Positions 22,547 through 34,224 of a DNA stretch of 37,145 nt are shown here, one piece after another. Source of the stretch: Pleurotus djamor (taxonomy: Eukaryota; Basidiomycota; Agaricomycetes; Agaricales; Pleurotaceae); assembly GCA_029747585.1 (NCBI GenBank), contig JAPEVF010000095.1:77258-114402 (forward strand). The letters run 5' to 3'. The notes under the pieces are model-generated. The model made no database searches and was not told where the DNA came from. It was given only the letters and a program-made list of their open reading frames with translations. Made by a program: the position numbers and the translations under genes. Positions within the stretch are counted from its first letter, which is position 1; every line of letters begins with the position of its first letter.

Positions 22547-25500
22547 TCACTTTACCTCCTGGGTAGTTGATATTTTCCTTCTATAATGCATGACCAACTC
22601 CCCCGACGACCGCCAGACGTACTGTCTGACTGCTGCTATGCACATGTCCAATGGGAGCAGAACATCGTTACAAAGAATCTCGTATAGGTCTTCGGCTTTG
22701 GGGCGTAATTCCTTTTGGGATACGGTGCTTTCGGTAGAGGACCTGGATCCATTTGAGGCTTTCTGAGAAGAGTTAGTGAGTTTGTCGATCTTGTCCTGAA
22801 CCTAAGGCACCGTGAGCAATTTGAAAAAGAAAGAAGTCCAGTCTTACGTGAATGATGAGTTTTCGGACGCGGAGGAAGCGACTAGCCGTCAACTTCGACT
22901 GTTGTCTATGTTGCGACTGATAAGTCGATGCTTCGAAAGCTGGGTAATGACGTACGTATTCAGCAACTCTGGTAGGGGATCTACGGATGGATCCTTGTTC
23001 CATGGAAGTAGAACAAAGCTCAGCTTCGCCAGCGGAATTTCGGGCGCTTTGTTCAGGAGGAGATATTCCAAAAGCCACATCGGCATGACGTCCTCAAGAA
23101 GGTGCATGTCATAACCAGTGGTACCAACAGTGCCCCTGTAAAGCAGAGTAGGCGAACCTTCCTCCGAGATGATGACATGTGCGTTACTAGGGAAATGGAG
23201 TCGGGGAGCATCTGCGGAGGTTGGTGGTGAAAACGGTGTAGAGAGTAATGTCTGCAATGGCGTTTTGACGCCATCAGGTTCCGGAGTTACATCCTAACGT
23301 CAACCAGATAAGTGAGTAGGCGTAACTGCAAGACGAAGGATGGGGGATATACCTCGGGGGGGAGCGACGGTGCTTTCGGCGATTGTGACTACAGCACCGG
23401 ATCCAGAACCAGTCTCCCCGGTAGGCTTTTTCCCTCCTTTTCCAAACCCTTTCATCATCCTACCCATTAGTCCACCAGGGGTGAGGGGTAGGGGTGTCAA
23501 AGAATCCACATGGCCACCATTGTTTGCATTGGGCTTTCCTGGTCCACCCCATCCAGAGAAGTCATCTGGTGTCGGAGGGGCAGCGGCGCTGACGGAGCCC
23601 TGTCGTTTCCGAACGGAAAAGTAGTCATTCTCTTTGCTGGAAGTCGGTAGAGATGGGGCCGTAGTTGTGCCATCTAGGGTTCCTGCACGGACTCGGCGGC
23701 TGCCTGGGACGGGAGTAGCGTCCGTAGGTGCACCAGGTGTCTGGGGAATTGGAGGGAGAGGAGTGGGATTGTCATCTTTGATGATTGAACTGAGTGGAAT
23801 CATTGGAGTAATCAAGGGCGAGCTTCGAGAGGGTGTAGAAACGTTGGGGATGATCGCTGGAATCATCCTGTGGGCGTGAGTGACGAGTCTACTACTTGTA
23901 GAGCCATGGCGAGAAGGCCTGAGAGAGCGAGAGGATGTGGATCGAGGCGGAGAATTAGAAAGAGCTATTGACTCGCCCGATGAGCGATGTGAATCGCCTA
24001 GTCCTCTGTCTTGGTCTCCCACATTACGTGCCCGTTGTATGTGTTGCTCTTCTTGAATAAAACCAAGGAACAGATTTCGCAAAACCCATTTTCCGAGGTT
24101 CACTTACGATCACCCAGTTCGTCAGATCAATTCAAAAAGAAAATACTGAACTCACATCTCGATTCGTCGTTGAAATGCCTATCGTTGGCATACCCGACCT
24201 CATCAGCGTACACTTCTGATTCGAAACATCTTTCTCCTAGATCTACCGTGAGCACGCCAGTTTTAGTGGCGACAGTCGACCAGGGAGCAACAACAGCTTC
24301 TCCTTCAATTCGCTCTCTGACCACTTCGAGNGCTTCCCTCGGACTGCGNTCTTTTGGACCTGAGATGGAGCTGTTGCTTCCGGCGGCGCTCCCGCTATGA
24401 CTAGCAGCAGCAACATCTTCTCGAGTGAATTTACCCTTGCAAAGTCCTCTCACTATGTCCCACACAGCNACCTCTCCGGATGTGTCTACGGTCAAGGCAT
24501 GCATTCGATCGTTCAATGTGACTGATCGAACCAACCCGTGATCACCAACTATGACGTCGTCCGGGGTAACGGAGAGAGGTTTAGCATCCGCGGCAAGCTC
24601 GCGAATCTCATAATCCATGCGAGCAGTGTTTTGAGGATGAACGGTGTCCACAGTTCGAGAACTGCGAATTGGACTTGTGGATGTACGTGGAGCAAACTGT
24701 GGTCGAGGGCCGTTTCGCGGCACGGACATAACGGAAGCTGCAGAGTAAAGGGTGGCCACATCCGGATCTCTGCCTCGTGAAGAGTTGGAGAAAGGTGTGA
24801 ATGGGTCGTTGGGGGAGGTAAGCCGCACAAGACTAGGGAGCGGTATGCCGTACAGCGTCGATTCGCCTTCACGCTCACGTTGTGGCATCCAGTTATCCGA
24901 NNNNANNNAANGAATAGAAGGAGAAGTGGGATCGCGGGGAAGAGATGGCGAAGCACCCTCCGAAATTATCGACGTCTCTTTCTTATCTTCCGAGAAAGAA
25001 CGGTCGCCATCGTAGTTGTCAACGAGAGCAGCCGCACGTACAGCACGTCTTTGTGGCACGCGCCAGCGTTTGATGCTTGAACTGCCTGACGCCGTCCAAA
25101 GGAGACAATCATCCATCGCCACAATTTTGTTGACCCCTTCTGTGGTGAATCCCTGGTCTTCTGAATCATGGCAGAGAAGAAGACACTCGCCCTCGGAGAG
25201 GTCACCACAGTCCTCAACGTCGACTTTGCATACCAGACCAGACCGATCGCCGGAGTAGAATGTCTCAAACGATGGGTGCGAAGAATACAAAGACCAGACG
25301 GATTCGGTGTGGTGGGCAAAGGTGTGAAGGCATCTCTGGGAAGACAGGGACCACAACTTGATCGAAGCTGAGAGCAGATTAATATTCCAAACGAGGCAGA
25401 GGGGTGTAAAGACTAACCATCCGCTGAACCTGTCAATAGCTAGGTTGTGACGCAATGATCAGTTCCGAGCAAGCTCCAAGCAACGAGTACTCACATATCT

Positions 25501-26664
25501 CGAATCTTCTGAAACAAGTATCGACCGAATATTATCCGTGTGTCCGACTAGCTTTCCCGTCCGTTTGCCTGATCGGGGGTCCCATAAACGAATAACCCGC
25601 TCAGGAGACCCGGAGGCGATGAGGTGTCCATATGGGTCAGCAGCAAGAGCGTATACAGATGATTTAGGTGCGGTGGCATCCACAGGATTTAGTGTGATGA
25701 TGGGGTCGGCCGGGCTGGTCTTGGTGAGGTCCCACAGCTTGATAGTCCGGTCAAACGAGCCTGAAGCTATCCAATTCTGTTCGCGGCTGCGGGGGGCAAC
25801 TCAGATTGGCTATGATTACAAAATTGTAATGACAGCCACGCACCAATGTGTAAGGCATCTCACGTAGTCGCTGTGCGAGCCGATCAACGAGGGTTCAGAC
25901 GCATCGGAAGCATGGGGATTCCAAGCCTTGACTGTTCCATCTGACGAGGCCGACACCAACGTTTGATTGAGGTTGCATAGTAGAACGTCGTTAACCCAGT
26001 CCGAATGCAGTTGAGCACATTGACGGAAACGACTAGGCTGATGCGAGTGTCAGGACTAGCCAGGCAGGCGATAGGTGCCTTCACCACTCACAATGCCGGG
26101 CTTGAAGGCATCAAGGTCGGGCTCCCACCGCTGTTCATACGGTATCTCGTTCGTGGATGTTGTAGCACGCCGTCGCCGTCGCCTTGAACCAACACCAGTG
26201 ACATCCCCGAGTATATCACCATCACTCTGCGGGCGGTCGTCCTCTTCATTCTCCTCGTCGGTAGCTTCATCTGCCCAGCCCGTAATCATCTCCCATCTAG
26301 CCAAACGTCTTGACGATAAACCACCGGCATAACCCTTCGTTCTCCGCTGCTTCATAGGGATTCCCAACTCCCAGGATATGACGAGCCCATCACGTCCTCC
26401 ACTGTACAGTATCCCACCAGGTGAGGGATGATCCAATAGAGATGTAGAAGTGTCCAGAGCCAGAGAAGCCACTCCTAAACGATGCTTGGGGTTGTCTTTA
26501 CGCTGACTGAGCCTAGGGCCCTTCTCGATGGGATCCTTGTTGGGTATCAGCAGAGGGCCGATAGTGCCTAACCGTGAGTTTGAACGAGAGGGAAGCTGGA
26601 GGCGGGGGGCATCAGCCGTCGACGGTGGAATAACATAAGAAATTCGACGTTTAGGCTGGGCCAT
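22547..26664 (-). CDS. WDR48: WDR48/UAF1-like WD40 protein, deubiquitinase cofactor
   Basis: The N-terminal half is a WD40 propeller with repeats ending in LVISWEL, TVKAWN, TIKLWDL, VIRLWD and SIKLWS. A central part continues with [11 protein letters not shown] and a long Ser/Pro/Thr-rich region containing N gaps near 24901-24911. Then come conserved blocks of the WDR48 C-terminal region: [65 protein letters not shown], and a terminal [20 protein letters not shown] followed by [12 protein letters not shown], matching the SUMO-like end. WDR48 activates USP1/USP12/USP46; the fission yeast counterpart partners Ubp9. ATG at 26662-26664, stop TGA 22547-22549, roughly ten introns. Two acidic patches ([12 protein letters not shown]) and an Arg run (SRRRRRRA) interrupt the first blades, a lineage-specific insertion. 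Confidence 0.9.
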
Positions 26665-26888
26665 TGGATGGCATTCTCAATGCGCAAGTTGAAGCTGAAG
26701 GTTAGATCATCGAGCGCCTCCGGCGTCTATCTAATATTTGAGTTGTGAAGTAAGGTACAACTGAACTACCTAGAGTGTATGCATTAGCAGAAACTATGAG
26801 TATTTGTCCATGGTTATGCGAGTGTCTTGACTGTCATTGTAGATAATAATAAAGATAAAAATGTCGATAGGCAGAAAGAAGACAAGTC

Positions 26889-28382
26889 TTAGATGACGAT
26901 GGATGGAGGTCGGCGGGTCGAGTGGTAGCGACGATGGCGATCCCCTCCGTGGAGTTGTTCATCTCTGCGATGACTATGAGGACCCCAGTGTACGTGGGCT
27001 ATAGACCGTGAACGGCGGAGATGCTCGCGGGCGCCTGAGGAGGAATGACCATGACCCACATCACTGAAGGGGTATCTCACGAGCTCGCGAGGTCGGTGAT
27101 GAGCATGGAATACAGCGTTTGGTCGCGAAGGAGTAGGGTGGATTCCAAATGAATGAAGTGTAGGGTTGCTGGCTGCCTTGCGAATGGTCCGAGGGGGAAC
27201 TGGGCTTGCAACGGAGCGATGTGTGTGGGTGGAAGCTCCGCGAGACATCGGATGGCTGCGAGTGGTGGAGGTATTGACGGACGACTTTCGAGAAAGGGAT
27301 GAAGGAGTGGTAGAACCAACAGCGACGCTGAGGGTATGTTGTGACATGAGGAAAGGGTCGGGAAGAACTTCATCCACATATTTCCTCCTCAACCGTCTTT
27401 GCCTAAGCCAGAAGAAGGCCATGCAAAAGAGGATTGCCGAAAAGACAGATATTATTGTGACACCGATGATGACCGAAGTTTTGCTGCATATGAATGAGTA
27501 AGGAACGACGAGGACGTTGAGAAGGCGAACGTACTTGGATGATCGAGAATGACTTGTCATGATCGAAGGTTCAATCTGCGCCTCGTTAACACCCTCGTCG
27601 TGCTGAAAGACGACCTAAGAGGAAGAGAAAGGAAGAAGCGTTGAGATATATATGCGAAACACATAGTGGACAGTGAATGCTTACAAAGCTCAAGTCTAAC
27701 ACTTGATCGTCCCCACCCAGGTTTACCAACTCCAGACTGTGTATCAAGGAGTGATCGAGGTCACGCTGGCTAAACAGCACGTAGTCCGCTGCTTCAGTGT
27801 CTCCTGGGGTAAACCCAGGAAATGTTTCCGTTACTCCGTCAAGGGCCACTTGATAGGGACCGAGCCTGTTTCGATAACCCCCATAAATCCTGCGGATATA
27901 TAATCAGTTGGTGAATGCAAGGAAGCAGTTAAAGCGCACCATACGCCAGATCCCCTCCATGAAACGGAAACCCTACCCTTTCCACCTGTCGAGTTGGTTG
28001 ACCGGTAGCCTCCCATGCCATAGCTGGACTACATAACCAGCTGAGCAACCCGTGGCAACAAGCGATGTGATAGACGGCTTACAAGAAGAGGATCGCTGGG
28101 ATCTGCACTGTTCCAAGCACCGGGAGGCGCGTAGTGGAGAAGAGGACTACTATTTGTGACGGTCTCATTGGTGGGCATACTGGTAGCCGTATGTTTGACA
28201 GCAAGGGGAGCATTCGGAAGATGATGATGAGAAACGGGTATAAATCCTATTGAAGAACAGCTGTTGAAGTGCTCACCATAGGCGGATTGGGCATAGGTAA
28301 ACGTCAAGAAGTCGACGAACAGATCGAAAACATCATCAATGATAGATGACAGCCCAGCGTCATAAGGTACTTCGCGTTTCAT
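26889..28382 (-). CDS. single-pass membrane protein with fungal jelly-roll-like ectodomain and Ser/His-rich tail
   Basis: The extracellular part reads LLHYAPPGAWNSADPSDP, YGMGGYRSTNS, VSVSWRGSGVW, IYGGYRNRLGPYQVALDG, and then LIHSLELVNLGGDDQVLDLS. This is the pattern of many agaricomycete membrane proteins with a galactose-binding-like beta-sandwich domain (Y-x-G-x-W, GxxVxxYGG, YxVxLDG). One transmembrane helix follows (VIIGVTIISVFSAILFCMAFFW) with a basic stop-transfer RQRRLRRK. The cytoplasmic tail is rich in Ser, Thr, Arg and His. ATG at 28380-28382; an alternative in-frame 30-nt GT-AG segment sits at 28247-28276. No clear cleavable signal peptide is seen, so the first exon may be incomplete. 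The stop is TAA 26889-26891. Function unknown; a surface sensor or adhesion role is only a guess. Confidence 0.7.
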
Positions 28383-28662
28383 AGAGGGAAAGCGGTGCTG
28401 GGTGATCGATGATGGTGATCATCCCTGCTTCACACACACGGGTGATAAGATGGGTGCAAACCCGAGGCGCTAAAAAGAAAATGTCAACGTCAAACGCACG
28501 GACTTACGGCGATTTGGTGAGACCAAAAGGAAAGCAGCCTTGAAGTTTGCTTAGAGATAGTGAGTCATTTTATTTCAGCGAAAGCGGAGAATCGAGAGGA
28601 ACCCAGAATATGGCACTCAGCGAGGTGTAGGAATGTAAAAAGTCGAAGACAACAACTTGCCC

Positions 28663-28666
28663 AAAA
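28663..28666 (-). terminator. Pol III T-tract terminator of the tRNA
   Basis: Four consecutive T residues on the minus strand lie four bases after the mature tRNA end, the standard RNA polymerase III stop. Confidence 0.7.
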
Positions 28667-28669
28667 GAT

Positions 28670-28740
28670 TCGGATACGGGGAATCGAACCCCGAGCTGCC
28701 GCGTGAGAGGCGGCAATGTTAGCCGTTACACCATATCCGA
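28670..28740 (-). tRNA. tRNA-Glu (anticodon CTC)
   Basis: The minus strand folds as a complete cloverleaf. The acceptor stem is TCGGATA paired with TATCCGA. The anticodon stem GCCGC/GCGGC closes the loop CTCTCAC, placing CTC at positions 34-36, which decodes GAG (Glu). The T stem CGGGG/CCCCG carries the invariant TTCGATT loop. The A box region is GGTGTAACGGC, close to other tRNA-Glu genes. There is no intron, and CCA is not encoded, as expected of a nuclear eukaryotic tRNA. Confidence 0.96.
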
Positions 28741-28892
28741 GGTGGTTGTTGATGGGAAGTAGGCACATGTATTGAGGACGAACGACGTGCACATTTGGAG
28801 CAGGAGCAGGATGATCTATGATCTATGTCTATATTCTATCCCGAATGGTCAAGTGTATTTAAGTTGAGATGAGGATACTTGGGAAGGCGAGT

Positions 28893-29811
28893 TTAATCAA
28901 CACGAGCGCGCTTCTTGGCAGCGCCATTGGCGTGTCCGTTGACGGGTGCATCACCAACAGTGGAAAAGTATTCCAAAGAGTTCGTCGGGTCGGCCTTGAT
29001 GGTCTTATCGCCCTCGGTCCAATTGGCCGGGCAAACTTCGCCATGCTTATCCTAAAAGTCGCGACGTGACGACATTAGCCAGGCTCGCCCACGTGACATC
29101 TAAGCGACGTACGGTAAACTGGAAGGCTTTGATAAGACGAATGGTCTCGTCCACAGATCGTCCGACAGGCAGATCATTGACAGTAATTTGGCTAGGCATG
29201 CCATAAGAGAGAGAACTACCGGGAAAGACGGGAGACTCACCGGAGCGTTCCGTTCGGGTCAATCAAGAAAAGACCACGGAGGGCGATGCCACTCTCCTCG
29301 ATCAGCACACCGTAGTCACGAGAAATTTGCATGCTTCTATCGGCGACAAGAGGCAGCTTGAGGTCCGGTCCTAGACCACCTTGCTTACGTGGTTGCTGCG
29401 CCCAAGCGAAATGCGAAAATTGAGAATCGGTGGATACACCTGAAAAGAGTCGTCATTAGTGGTAGGCAAGACCGGAGCGTGGAGATAGCACATACCAAGA
29501 ACCGTAGTTTGTAGCTCGTTGAACTGCGCCAATGCGTCATTGAAAGCGAGAATCTCGGTCGGGCAGACGAAAGTGAAATCCCTGGAATATGGGTCAAACA
29601 CCTTTTTCAGTGGTGGGGAAGTAGTTATACTCACATAGGGTAGAAGAGGAGAACTACCCTGTTCAGAACTTTCAGCAAGACGGCTCAAAGACAGATGGAT
29701 AGAGAATTACCATCGACCAACGAAGTCAGACAAAGAAATATCTTTGAATTGGCCATCGACGACGGCAGTAGCAGTGAAAGCAGGCGCAGGACGCTGAACA
29801 ATAGCAACCAT
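28893..29811 (-). CDS. TSA1: typical 2-Cys peroxiredoxin with extended basic C-terminus
   Basis: This thiol peroxidase reduces H2O2 and peroxynitrite using thioredoxin. The peroxidatic Cys is in [13 protein letters not shown] and the resolving Cys in HGEVCPANW, with [12 protein letters not shown] and the [20 protein letters not shown] core between them. ATG at 29809-29811 ([20 protein letters not shown]), stop TAA 28893-28895. Five introns join in phase. After the usual EYF end the protein adds [21 protein letters not shown], whose last seven residues resemble a monopartite nuclear localisation signal. The start lies only 260 bp from the end of the truncated 5-oxoprolinase gene, so that gap must hold the Prx promoter. 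Confidence 0.95.
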
Positions 29812-30071
29812 TTTGCGGTGAGATGAGTAAGACAAGCGGGTGTGGTGGTGGTATGTGACTCGGAGGTGCAACGGAAGTGGCGAGATTTTTTCTGAAAGGT
29901 CTTAGGTTCTAGACGCGTTGTTTGCCTTTCTTTGTCAGCCCCTTTCTTACCCCTTTTGAAGTTGGTCTTCGTTCGCTATCATGGGAAACGCATCAAGATG
30001 GGTCTAGTGCGACACTTTCATGCGCGGAAACAGTCCAAAGGAGTCGAGTGAGGCTACTAGATACATTAGAT

Positions 30072-32909
30072 TCAATGCGACAATCCACATGCCAGCGTAA
30101 TATACAAATGCTTGCTTGTCAGTACTGCCGTAGCTCCAGGAATTACTACGATCGTCTGTGTATCATCAATAATCATTGCCGGGCCTTCAACCGAGTCCCC
30201 AACTTGTAAATGATCCAACACGAAGACGGGTGTGTCATCAACTCGTCCTAGCTTATCGAAGTAGACGCTGTATGTTGAATCCGACCTGGCTTTCTCCACC
30301 ACGTTGGTTCGAAGCTTGGCAACTTCAGCGTAGACAGACTCCCCGAGGCTATCGAATGTCTTTCCGATCCCACGCACCTAGGAGAAGTTAGATCGATCTA
30401 TGTGATTGTGACAGCCCCAGTCAGATGAGCGCGCACCTTGATATCATCAACAATGATGAGCTTGTCCTCTAACAAGAAGCCAAACTCGGACTTATATAAC
30501 CGTTTGAAGGCTGCTTCGTAGTCCTCCTCGTGATCATCCTTTTCTGGATGAGGGAGCACCATGAGGGCGGTGTCAGTCCCATCGAATCGCATATTGAGCA
30601 TCCTCTCAACGTGTATTCGGTCATCTTCAAAACCTTGTCTCCGGAGCTCAGTTTTCACATCGCTCGTCAGCTTATCCAGCCGCGATATGAGCGTCGACTT
30701 GTTGCCTTCATTGTAGAAGGTAGAACAGGGTTCTTGGAGTTCAAAGGCTCTGAAAGGAGTCAATCAGCGGTCAGCCACGCCGAAGAGGATGAGAAGCGCA
30801 TACCGATCCGCAAGAGCTAGTCCATACGCCGACAGTATGGAACTGTATCTGTGGATGAGGATGGTCTTGATCCCCAGTAGACTTGCGATCTCACATGCGT
30901 GCTGACCACCAGCTCCGCCGAAGCTTGCCAGGCTATCAGGGGGCGTCAGTGGGTGTCTTGGGAATATGCACACCAAACCCACACATGTTTCGAGGTTGCA
31001 TACCCCCGTGCCTCCGTAAGTGCTCTTATCGGACGACACATGGTCTCATTCGCCACTTTAATGAACCTGCGCGAAATAAGCACTCAGTTTCACGCGTGAT
31101 GGAAAGGCACTCTCACCCATATACGACCTCATCAAAGCTCAATTCATGCTCATGAGACTCATTTATCTCCTTGACTAACGGCTCGAATGCTTTGCGAGAG
31201 GCTTCCTCGTCGAGTGGCTCCTTCTCAGATTTCCCGAATATCTTGGGAAAATATTCAGGGATAAGCCGACCAAGTAGGAGGTTAGCATCTGTGACGGCTA
31301 GAACTCCTCCTTTCCTGAGTATTTCGGTTAATGCATTTTAATAGTAACGTAGTAATTCTGGAAACGAACCTATAACACACAGGACCTGGTTCGGCACCCG
31401 CGCTCTCGGGCCCAGCCATAAAGAGACCATTGCGGAAGGTCAGACACGATCCACCACCTGCAGCGACAGTGTTTATATCAAGCTGAGGAGACTGGATAGT
31501 CACACCAGCGGTGGTAGTTTCGTAAACAACTTCGTACCGCCCGTCAAACCGAGAGACGTCAGTCGACGTTCCCCCAACGTCCAACCTACAACACTGTGAG
31601 GATCGCAAGGAAGAGGATGATACTAAGTACGTACCCAATGATGGGTTGTTTTCTATCCGCGTCCCAGCTAGTGAGAGCATATCCTACGACACCACCGGCA
31701 GGACCGCTAAGAATGCTCTTGAGCCCTGAGAAATTTTGAAGATCCAGTAAACCACCATCGCTTCCCATGAACTCCACACGCGGACTTTTCACCCGTCCAT
31801 CTTTCAATTTCTCGTCGAACCCATTGAAGAATCCATCTAGATACTCCCGCAAGATAGGCGTGAGATATGCATCGGCCGTGGATGACACACCGCGTGGAAC
31901 CATCTTTATCATAGGAAGAAGAGCAGATGATTCGGAGACCTGGGTAAAACCAATCTCGCGAGCAAGGGACCCAACGAGGTTCTCATGTTCCGGATAGGTG
32001 TACGAATGCACGAAGACGATGGCAATTGAGCGATAACCGTCAGCGAAGAGTTTTTCAAGGTCCTGTTTCACCTTCTCAGGATCTATATTCGTGGTGAGAT
32101 AAATTTGTGTGATCTATGAGCAACAATTTTACGAACCAGGTTTCGCGATAATGCGAACAGCCTCGCCTGATAGCCCCCTCACAATTTCTCCGGGCCCTTC
32201 AGCGTCTCCGTTACGATCCCAGCCCTTTCCCCTATAACCTCTTTTTACCGTTCCATCATCGTTGAATTGGATCGCATGCTCCTCGGCTTGGGGATCAGAA
32301 GTATACCCAACCAAAGTAACCCTCTCATCCACCTCGATCACGGTCGAATATAATGGCTTTGGTCGCCGTATGTTAAGGTCGAAAATTTTGGGTCGTGATT
32401 GATTTCCGATGAGAAGAAGATCCTTGAAGCCCTTGGTAATGAGCAGTGCATGCTTGTGGCCTTTACGCTCGAGCAAGGCATTGGTTGCGACTGTTGTCGA
32501 TAACCGTATGTAGTCTGCAAGTGATTAGTTGCGTGTCTGAGGGATTACCAGTATCCTCACCAATTTTATCCGTACTCAGAACCTCGCCTCGGGGGATCTC
32601 CTCGCCAGTAAGTGTCTCCAGAATTCGACGGATCCCTTCAGTAGGAGCGTCCTCGTAGTTTGATGGATCCTGTGAAACTAGGTGACCATGTCAACTGTAT
32701 GAACTTGCATAGGTGCTCGTAGCATACGTAGTTTGACTACGAGTTCCTTGCGTTCGTTTGGATTCTCTGGGTCCGGGTACGATCTGCGGTCTCCGAATTA
32801 GTACCAAAGAAATAAACACCAGCTGCCCAACTCACGCGTGAAGATCGCAGAAAGTACCACCTCTGTCAGCGCAGATTCGAATGGATCTATCCGGAATTTT
32901 CGAGCTCAT
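30072..32909 (-). CDS. OXP1: 5-oxoprolinase, HyuA half only (HyuB half absent)
   Basis: Full fungal 5-oxoprolinases open 5-oxoproline to glutamate with ATP and fuse a HyuA-like half to a HyuB-like half (about 1,250-1,300 residues). Here the HyuA half is complete: [84 protein letters not shown], and the end block [17 protein letters not shown]. The frame then stops with TGA (30072-30074) after [16 protein letters not shown]. None of the expected HyuB start (DPVLLSIFGHRFMSIAEQMG-like) occurs in the 260 bp before the peroxiredoxin ATG. Start chosen is the ATG at 32907-32909. Introns elsewhere are normal and no lesion is seen in the HyuA part. It may be a recent truncation, a true domain fission, or an assembly join. 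Confidence 0.85.
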
Positions 32910-33272
32910 GCTGTTTGTCTGGCTAGGTTCAGGATATCGAGCGATTGAGGACGAGAAATCAGTCACCTTTTCAGCAAAGGCTTCGGAAGACATGCGGAAA
33001 TCCGGTTCCGTGGGAGTAGCAAGAAATCTGAGCAACGAAGTAACTACAAGACTCGTCGGAATATCGAGGAAGCCTTCGGATTCGTGCTAAGATCCCAAAG
33101 TTGAGATAGTTGCAGAGCAGAGTGTGTCAAGGTGGGGAAAGTATAGAGATGAGCGCCAGTAAGCGCGGAGTGAATCCAGGGACACCTTGCCATGACGCAA
33201 TGAACTCGAAGTGGTAAGTAATTCAGAATTGACAGGACAGTCATGAAATCGGAATCATATCGATACAAATGG

Positions 33273-34224
33273 CTAAGAAATGGAGGCTCGTTGCCTCTTT
33301 ACTACCCTCCCAGCGTCCTCCAACTCACTCTTCCGTTTCTGTGTAGCCCGCATCCCTTTCACTATGGCCATCTGACGAATAACTACATCGCAATGCTCAT
33401 AATGGTGATAGATGATGTAGTCGAAGGATGGATGCAGGAATCCGCACAAACGACACCGAAGTACCTCAGTTATAAGATGATACTTTCCTATGTGCTTGGC
33501 GATATGCTTCACGTCAACGACTTCACCACACACTTCATTCCCTTCCCTCCACTTGCACTGGATTTGCCTCGCAGCGGCCGGAACGGGGTGCCACTTCTTT
33601 ATGTGTCTCGGCAAGGATTGCCCTTCGATCGTGAACTGCCGACCACACACGGAGCCTCCCGATGACCATGCACAATCCGCTTTGGCCAGTGGAACCAATT
33701 CCGGGGCGAAAAGTGAGGGGGCAATGCGAGTCCGAAGATTGAGCTCTCGAAGGAGTGGCCTTAAATCCGCATCGGGGCCCGATATACTGTGGTGTGTCTT
33801 TTAGCTTTCGTTCAATGATGATAAGGAACGGATAAAAGAGAATTATTAACCTTTGAGCTGTGGCTGTAGAAGACCGAGCAGATCGTAAACTGGAACTAGC
33901 TTGACCGGAAGAGCCTCTCGATTTTGAGTGTGGGCTAAGGTCTGATTCTTCAGAGACTGGCTTGAGGTGATTCACCGACATATTTGAGGCTACTCTCGTT
34001 GACAGGACTTCCAGTGGCTTGGACAATATGTTGATTGTTGAGGGTACATCCGGTCCTGGTACGACGTCCTTAGGGACACCCCATCCATGGGCAACGCACA
34101 TAGCGACAAGCCACTCCCAAGAGGACGCTTCGACAGTAGCTTGTGGTGCCACTGGCACCTCTGCATGGCAGTTCAGTGGCGCTGCCATATTACTGGTGTA
34201 AATGCCTGCATTCTGAGTAACCAT
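33273..34224 (-). CDS. zinc-module protein B, same architecture as the gene at 9.8-11.4 kb
   Basis: Two exons are joined by an intron at about 33788-33850 (GTTAAT donor, CACCACAG acceptor), with phase conserved. ATG at 34222-34224, stop at 33273. The N-terminal half is Ser/Pro-rich (SPHSKSRGSSGQASSSLRSA). Three Cys/His modules follow: CAWSSGGSVC...RHIKKWH, CKWREGNEVC...KHIGKYH, and CRLCGF...HYEHC. The first two use C-x8-C; the third is C-x2-C ending H-x3-C. A basic tail (TQKRKSELEDAGRVVKRQR) suggests nuclear location. Zinc and nucleic-acid binding are inferred from Cys/His order only; no DNA target is visible. Confidence 0.72.

Noticed and set aside
29922..30209. HyuB remnant on either strand between the oxoprolinase and peroxiredoxin genes
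   Set aside because: I translated the spacer on the minus strand and found none of the expected HyuB motifs.
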